Position numbers and translations under genes: made by a program. Below the pieces are notes generated by a model. That model saw only the letters and a list, made by a program, of their open reading frames with translations. It searched no databases and was not told the origin of the DNA. Positions 58,828-64,000 of a stretch of 64,000 nt of DNA are shown piece after piece (position 1 is the stretch's first letter; the number at the start of each line of letters is the position of its first letter). The DNA comes from Chrysaora quinquecirrha (taxonomy: Eukaryota > Cnidaria > Scyphozoa > Semaeostomeae > Pelagiidae): positions 3,011,987-3,075,986 of the forward strand of contig JACTAT010000013.1 in assembly GCA_014526335.1 (NCBI GenBank). The letters run 5' to 3'.

Positions 58828-58959
58828 GTTGTTGACAGTGTTCCTGAAACAGAAATTCAATTAACAGAATTAGATGGCTTTTAATAAACTATTACAAATT
58901 CAATTAAAAGTTGAAGGAATCAGGGAACCTGGAGAAGGGGGAAGTGGGCCAGTGTTGCC

Positions 58960-59140
58960 TTGAAGGTGCTGTGGCATTGTGGTCCCATCATGGTGCGGTC
59001 AAATCCAGTATGTTCGTGGTTAGAAGCTCATCAAAATGCGGGTTTGAGTGCCAGTCACAGTAGCCTTAGTTGAGGGTTGAGGAGGTTGACCTATTGCTGG
59101 GATCCTAGCAGCGGATGCAAATACATCATTTCACCTTTGC
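58960..59140 (+). repeat. SINE family 1 copy, plus orientation
   Basis: aaggtgctgtggcattgtgg ... gcgggtttgagtgccagtc ... gctgggatcctagcagc ... catcatttcacctttgcc follows the consensus end to end, though its B box is degraded (GGTTTGAGTGC). Confidence 0.6.
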
Positions 59141-59805
59141 CCACACGAAAATTGCTAAATTTTTCAATTTCCCATTATTGTTTTGCCCTTATTTTTAGGG
59201 CTCTCTCCCTTGCCCTTCCATGCATTTCTGCATGATTTCTGCATCACTGAAGGAGTTCAGAAAATCACAGCCTCTGAAAACTCAAATAACATAATTATTT
59301 ATGGTATAATTTTGTTTACCGCGAGAGGTCAAGGTTTGCTTGTTAGCGCTTGGCAATCTTGATTTGAAAAGATGATGACAGGTGTTCCTGGCGTTGTTTT
59401 CAAGTAAACTGCAGCAAGTGATTGCTTGTTCAGGAACTTGGAACATGACAACAGCAAACAACTGCAAGTAAACTTGCACTCATTATTACATGCAAAAACT
59501 TGCAAATATTACTTTTTTGGTGCTGGGTAATTTACTGCGCCCAAACGCATCTTCCTTCTTGTCAATGGCCTTCCTTGAAGCTTGCACTCACAACAACAAC
59601 AACACTAACAACACTTGACTATAGGCAGCGAAACGAGGCCACAGACTGGACCAGGGAGCGCGGAATAGCGGAATGGAAGAATTGCTCCGTGCAAAAGCAT
59701 GTAAAGATGTAAAAAGCAAAGCAAAAACAATGACCCACTGCTAAGAACGATACCCCCACATGAATCCACAATGTCCGGACAATGTCTCTGAGGCGCCGCA
59801 TCTTA

Positions 59806-60058
59806 CGCGCGTGGTTAAACTAGGCAACATGTCGCGCGCGACACAGTATTCGGCGTGTCTCCCAGGGTGGCTAAATAGGCGAGTAACCTGCGAGCAAAAT
59901 TCCCCCCAGGTCGCGGAGACAAGAAATGTTCCTGTTATCTCCTAGAAACACTTGCGTGTCTCTCGCTATACATGTTGTCACGCTACAAAGTTTCCGAGGT
60001 GGCTAAACTGGGAGACATCGAGGATTGCTCGACATGCCTCCTAGTTTAGCCAGGCCTT
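59806..60058. mobile_element. MITE family B copy 3
   Basis: Left gtggttaaactaggcaacat with GTCGCGCGCGAC; right gacatgcctcctagtttagc followed by caggcc. Lies between BLTP1 and the upstream small gene. Confidence 0.7.
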
Positions 60059-60408
60059 TACTTGCGCCTTTGCGTCACGATGTTACGATAGTAAAGAACG
60101 TTTGCAAACCAGGCTCTGCAGGCTTTTCTTTACTGTAAGGATGAAACGGATACACCGACTCACATGACATAAATCACTCGTTTTTATCAAATCAAAAAAT
60201 ACATTAAAATTTACAAATAATAGCATTCACACGTAAAAACTAGTGTTCAAAAGACATCTAGTGTTAGCACAGGCAAGAGGTACACTGCAGTGAATTTCAA
60301 TTACACTGGCTGACTGCTTGAGATAGCTGAGATAACTTCACGACGACATTTTCTTTCCAATAGCAGGGAAGAGAGGGCTGATTTGAGGAACCTGCTTGTT
60401 AGCCACTG

Positions 60409-62160
60409 TCAAAAGGGCGGATAAGGTTCCTCACTTGATTCCAAGTCATCCGAGGATTCTTCTAGCCCAGCAATGTTGATCAATGTTATTCCACTATTTG
60501 ATAACATATTACCGATTGTATTACTATCTACAACAGAAGAAAATTTCCACGTCAATATTAAAATCACAAAGTCAGGCTTCCAAAGCTAATATGGATAAAG
60601 ACAAGAGAATATGACAAAAGGCATAACGCACTTATGAAAGCCAATCCTGCTAAGGTTCTTGTTTGGGCTTGCTGGAATGATTTTACTCCAATTTGTTTCA
60701 TGAAGCTTCTATTTCCTGATCTGAAAAAACAGGGCATTTTTTAACATACAAAGTGGTGGGGCAATTCCCCACCAGCCCCTCCAATTGCCCCACCAGTGGA
60801 ACATTTTTGCCCCACCACTTTAATGCCCTTTTCATTCAGTGAATTTTGCTTGTATTTCCTTACTTTGGATATTTGTGGATAAAAGATTTATACGGCCGTG
60901 AACGCAAATTCTTTGCCTGTTTGTAAAAGCAGGCATTTCCTTCGTAAAACGCCTGTTGCCTCGCAATGGGAGTAAATTTGCTGATGAGAGTTGAGAGCAA
61001 TGGGATAAAATCATAGATGTAGAATTTCTTCCAGAAGGAAGCGATGTTGGCTCTAATCTCTCAGTTCAGTTCGCTTGCGTGAGCTGATAGTAATAGCAAC
61101 TGGGATTCTAAATTAAGTTTTTGCTGCGACCATGAGTTTATCACCGCATTCGATGCAAACAGAGCGCATTGTCTCACACCACAATATCGTTGCCAGTGAC
61201 TCAAGATCATTAATGACAGATGAAACCATAAATTCTCGGTTATTCATTGCTTTGAATGGGATTGAGACGGCATATTACGACCCAAGAGCTGCGGTTGCAG
61301 ACTTTCTTGCTGCAAAGGACCGAAGATACTGGGAGCCAGACCTTCAAACCTACAGACGACGTCAGTTTATAACGAAGTTTTTCAGAAAAGACGGACAATT
61401 TTAGTTAGCAAATATTAATAACTAGTAAATTAGTATAAAGCCGTTTTGTTCTACTGTCTGTAGCAAAATTTTGAGAGTTCTGTTGATATCTTTTTAATCT
61501 GTGGATAAAGTGCCCTTTTTTCAAATGCCCCACCAGTGACAAATCCTTAAAAAATGCACTGTGAAAAAAGGTTGAAAAAACGTTAAAAATGTGGTTTTTA
61601 GCACCTAAAGCAGGGTCTGCATCCAACAAATGACAAAAATGTTTTTGAAATAGCGCTGTCTTACCCGCACTGGAGATACAAGGCCAAGGGTTCAAAACTG
61701 GATTGAAAAACACAATATGCAACGCATGAAGTCTAATGCTAAAAATAACATCATATTTCCTCATATTGCTAAAAAATGACGTCATAATGACGTCATCACC
61801 GACAGATAAAATAGACAAATTTTTTTGGATACTTACATGTTATTATCCAGCATATTCTTTAAAGAACTTCTAGATTTTAAACCTGTAGAGTGATAAAAAA
61901 ATATAATTTGAACGGAGGCAATTTTCGTCTGAATTAAAATAGTCTAATAAAAGGGCCTAAAATGGCCAAAAGCCTAAGGATAACAGAACTTCTCAGGTAT
62001 TTTAAGTTTAACTTACGGAACCAGTCAAAAATAGATTTTAATTTTTACCTTTAAGAATGTTAGCTGATCTGCTTGAATCCACCGAAAAAGAGGAAAGGCG
62101 TACTTTTGAGACAATATTTTTTACGCAGCTTCTGCCAAAAGAGCTAAATGTTGCCGCCAT
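60409..62160 (-). CDS. Small protein with mitochondrial-type N-terminus, four exons
   Basis: Exons: A 62049-62160, B 60864-60980, C 60632-60715, D 60409-60527; 432 nt, 143 residues. All three introns are GT-AG and phases agree (1,1,1). Start ATG at 62160 lies in CAAAGATGGCGGCAAC, good Kozak context. The N-terminus (MAATFSSFGRSCVKNIVSK) is Ser/Arg/Lys-rich with no acidic residue before position 26, like a mitochondrial presequence. The centre is basic (LRGNRRFTK, FTNRQRI). Residues about 100-120 are moderately hydrophobic (LAGLAFI, GITLINIAG), too short for a clear membrane helix. The tail is acidic (LEESSDDLESSEEPYPPF). Exon C has a choice of acceptors (CAGATCAG); only the second keeps the frame open. 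I do not recognise a family. The nearest downstream gene on the strand is BLTP1. Confidence 0.65.
60749..60828. repeat. Imperfect palindrome with GTGGTGGGGCAA arms
   Basis: aaagtggtggggcaattccc is mirrored by ttgccccaccacttt at the far end, with a third ttgccccaccagtgg inside. A related gccccaccagtga occurs at 61528. Lies in intron B-C of the small gene. Confidence 0.6.
61132..61404 (+). CDS. Possible hAT transposase-derived C-terminal fragment
   Basis: An intact 90-codon ORF with an ATG at 61132, antisense within the first intron of the 60409-62160 gene. The stretch SDSRSLMTDETINSRLFIAL followed by NG and DPRAAVADFLAAKDRRYWEP resembles the tail region after the dimerisation domain of hAT-derived zinc-finger proteins (R-L-x-I-x-L-N-G ... 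D-P-R-x-A-V). That is my reading of the pattern, not a search result. No upstream transposase domain or zinc finger is present, so it is either a short domesticated gene or a relic that has kept its frame. Confidence 0.4.
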   Translation: MSLSPHSMQTERIVSHHNIVASDSRSLMTDETINSRLFIALNGIETAYYDPRAAVADFLAAKDRRYWEPDLQTYRRRQFITKFFRKDGQF

Positions 62161-62400
62161 CTTTGCTGCGCACACGAGGTTGAGATTCTCTTGGTGTTTG
62201 AGGTGAGGTGCGAAACGGGGGTTGGTTGGCATGGGGGGCAAAGTTCTGTACTTTCTGATTCGGCGCGCGTGATTAGTGAAGAATCCCTGAAGAATAAACT
62301 ACTTGCGGACAGCGAAAGTAAACGGAGACCAAGGCGGGAAGAGCTGTTTGCCCCCAGGGTAGGCGTCCGTATACGTCAGCGGTAATGATCGCGACAATGA
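62153..62400 (-). promoter_or_regulatory. Candidate promoter of the 143-residue gene with YY1-like element
   Basis: AAGATGGCGGC (minus strand, 62163-62153) overlaps the start codon, a YY1-type element seen at translation starts of many animal housekeeping genes. Upstream the DNA is locally CpG-richer (ttcggcgcgcgtgatt, acgtcagcgg) and has a CRE-like TACGTCA at 62372-62378. Confidence 0.4.
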
Positions 62401-62686
62401 TGCCCGTAGCCTTGCCTGCAGCCTGTTTACTTGGATGCGTGGTCTGGACTTTGAATCTTGAATAATGATTTCTAAGGGATTTCCACGAAAAAAACAGGGT
62501 ATGAAGTTTCCAATAAGTTTAGCCAGAGAAATGCAGCAGTATTTAGCCTCAAGCACTGCATCATTGGGAACTGTGCAGCTGAACACCGATCATCGAGGAA
62601 CACCAGTGAAACACCCATCTCATTAAAACCGAAGACAAAAAAGTACACTTGTATGTTGATGTGCATTAATAACAATAAGCAGAGCT

Positions 62687-62973
62687 AAAGCTTGATTTCC
62701 ATATAGCCAAAAATGGCTGTGCCAGTGCAGAGACACGGCTGTACCAGTGCTGAGACAGTGCTGAGACGTTTTTAGTTTTAATGGAAACACTTCCTTACGG
62801 TGGCTCTACCGTGGCGGGACAGTTGCTCTACCGCGGTAGCGCCAACATAAAAGTTGAAATTTGGTTCAACTTTCCCGGTCCTCATGACGCTTCTGCCACT
62901 AAAAGATTTTAATGGAAACGTGTGGCACTGGAACAGCCACTTTTGGCTATATGGCTATATGAAACCAGGCTTA
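62687..62973. mobile_element. MITE, AGCYTG...CATATAGCC ends
   Basis: Left AGCTTGATTTCCATATAGCC then aaaaatggctgtgccagtgc. Right is the complement: gcactggaacagccactttt followed by ggctatatgaaaccaggct. Internal gagacacggctgtaccagtg duplication. The name is descriptive; superfamily not determined. Confidence 0.7.
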
Positions 62974-63081
62974 AGATACTTACAGCGAAAACAGTTAAAA
63001 GAAGTGTAGTAGTGTAGTAGCTATATCTTTATTAAAGCAAAAAAGTCTTTACTATTTTATCTTAAGTATGGAACCAAATGT

Positions 63082-63446
63082 TCAAATGAAAATTCTAAGA
63101 AAAGCGATGCAAAGGAAACAAGCAAACTGAAGATCTGTTGCACTCTTCATCGAAATTCCTTTTGATGGAGTCTTTTTCGTCTTCTTAACCGTCGTTTTGA
63201 GCCTTGGGACATCATCAGTGATCAGTCTTTCTAATCCACCGTTGATCAGACTTTCAACTCTCTTTTCACTGGCTTCCGTTTCATTGGCATTGAGCTTCAT
63301 GCTGTAGATTGTCCACGCACCATAACTTATCTTCGGGTTGTAGTTGCGTTTCAAGGTATCAAACGTATTATTGCTGTATTCTGGGTTGTTATAAATTGTG
63401 TACTGCATATCGACGAATGAAGCGTTGATTGACTTGAAGATGCTTC
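63082..63446 (-). CDS. Last exon of a gene with GPI-signal-like C-terminus (partial)
   Basis: The acceptor tatcattaccag ends at 63447 and the frame enters as (G)GA-AGC; stop TGA at 63082-63084. It encodes about 121 residues: SIFKSINASFVDMQYTIYNN, then NNTFDTLKRNYNPKISYGAW, IYSMKLNANETEASEKRVES and a Lys-rich stretch, ending in a hydrophobic tail (LQFACFLCIAFLRIFI) right at the C-terminus. Small residues before it (SKGISMKSA) suit a GPI attachment signal. There are NAS, NNT and NET glycosylation sequons. The product is probably extracellular and membrane-tethered. Earlier exons lie further right, at least partly beyond the window. No family recognised. Confidence 0.6.
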
Positions 63447-64000
63447 CTGGTAATGATAATGACAAAATGGTGGTTATGTTTAAAGTTGGTAGTGCATAAC
63501 AGTAGCTATCATAGCTAAGCTATGTAGATACTACTCAAATTCGGTTGGTTAAAATATTGAAATATAGATAAATCTAGCGACAAATAGGACATACAGATTA
63601 TCCTTTAAAAGTATAGGCTGAGGAATTGGGGCCAATGGCCCTTTACTTTTTCGATAGTCAATGAATACAGCCTCTTTTCTAGACCAACGCTTTCCTCCCT
63701 AGAACCTTCAGTACCTTTTCTTGCAACCTGAAAGTCACCTTTTTGTTGATGGAGAAGGCCCTTTGCAGACCCTTTGCAGAAAGTGTGCCTCTTCTAAGAT
63801 TTTCACTAAACCACGCTGCGGCATTATGCCTTAGGTTTTGATGTTTAAAAAGTAAGAGTGATTTCCAGTGGTTTCCAAGTGCTCTTTTTGTCTAATTCAA
63901 AAAAGAAGATATAACAGTGGGCTTGCAACTTTACGATTGACTGGTACATTGATATCAAATTGACCAAATCTTTACCAACAAAAATTATTTGCGCAAAATG
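63447..64000. other. Intron and possible upstream exon, unresolved
   Basis: No exon could be assigned with confidence. A minus-strand open stretch near 63900-64000 ending gttg|gtaaag is a possible donor but has no homology support. The direct word ccctttgcag repeats at 63759 and 63770. Confidence 0.3.

Larger units (their letters stand above)
52984..58843 (-). other. BLTP1: BLTP1 exons 1-9: leader, membrane anchor and first groove repeats
   Basis: Exons: 1 58492-58843 (coding from 58827), 2 57619-57697, 3 56985-57076, 4 56481-56550, 5 55423-55530, 6 54665-54740, 7 54483-54569, 8 53572-53675, 9 52984-53063. Exon 1 encodes a signal-peptide-like leader (residues 1-24), an N-glycosylation site (NAS, 27) and a Thr/Ser-rich luminal stretch. 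After the A-run frame break it encodes a membrane segment (about 64-86, YPGLVFVFVASMCGSVWLFF). Exons 2-4 carry the family blocks FSFSLLSGKFMFRDFKYIT, DGVAIFSWWLRYTPEE and LTIQLNGFEAHLYNR. Exon 9 carries RFMGEGFVILQSGEVELYYY, close to the human sequence. Intron 2 is mostly a GAT-type microsatellite. Confidence 0.9.
58844..60408. other. Upstream region of BLTP1, 5'-UTR exon not located
   Basis: An acceptor (ttctgtttcag) at 58844-58854 ends a 5'-UTR intron, so at least one non-coding BLTP1 exon and the promoter should lie here or beyond. I could not choose a donor. The region also contains a SINE (58960-59140) and a MITE (59806-60058). Confidence 0.5.

Noticed and set aside
60720..60720. First acceptor (CAG|ATCAGG) for exon C of the small gene
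   Set aside because: Joined to exon B in its open frame it reaches a stop after eight codons; the second AG five bases on keeps the frame through exon D.

Overview
The window is animal nuclear DNA: low GC, dense introns with GT-AG borders, and many short non-autonomous transposons and simple repeats. Gene structure and repeat content suggest an early-branching metazoan, most likely a cnidarian. That is inference; no marker in the window fixes the species.

One gene dominates. The minus strand from 58827 down to 8162 encodes the orthologue of BLTP1 (KIAA1109; Tweek in Drosophila, LPD-3 in worm, Csf1 in yeast), a giant bridge-like lipid transfer protein. I traced 59 coding exons (about 4,687 residues) from an N-terminal membrane anchor to the conserved C-terminal block. 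Reading frame is continuous across all 58 junctions except for two apparent single-base deficits, inside exon 1 and exon 16.

Left flank (1-8161): a plus-strand gene at 2954-3775 encodes a secreted protein with a signal peptide, an acidic pro-segment, an RxxR processing site, a very basic repetitive middle and a Cys-containing C-terminal domain. A non-coding first exon probably ends at 1999. An array of 12-bp units containing ACGCGT lies upstream. Its 3' flank is one arm of a long imperfect inverted repeat (about 3773-4365 against 6235-6914).

BLTP1 introns carry most of the mobile DNA: an LTR retrotransposon without coding capacity (22635-25419) whose 5' LTR was hit by a foldback element with 9-bp target duplication; at least four MITE families; two tRNA-like SINE families; a recent intronic duplication near 46-49 kb; and simple repeats (TTGTC, CATAAA, GAT, TTTA types).

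Right flank (58.9-64 kb): a minus-strand four-exon gene (60409-62160) encodes a 143-residue protein with a mitochondrial-type N-terminus and acidic tail. A plus-strand ORF in its first intron resembles the C-terminal part of a hAT transposase-derived protein. At the edge lies the last exon of a minus-strand gene whose product ends in a GPI-signal-like tail. The genes show no evident functional link; they are ordinary metazoan neighbours.
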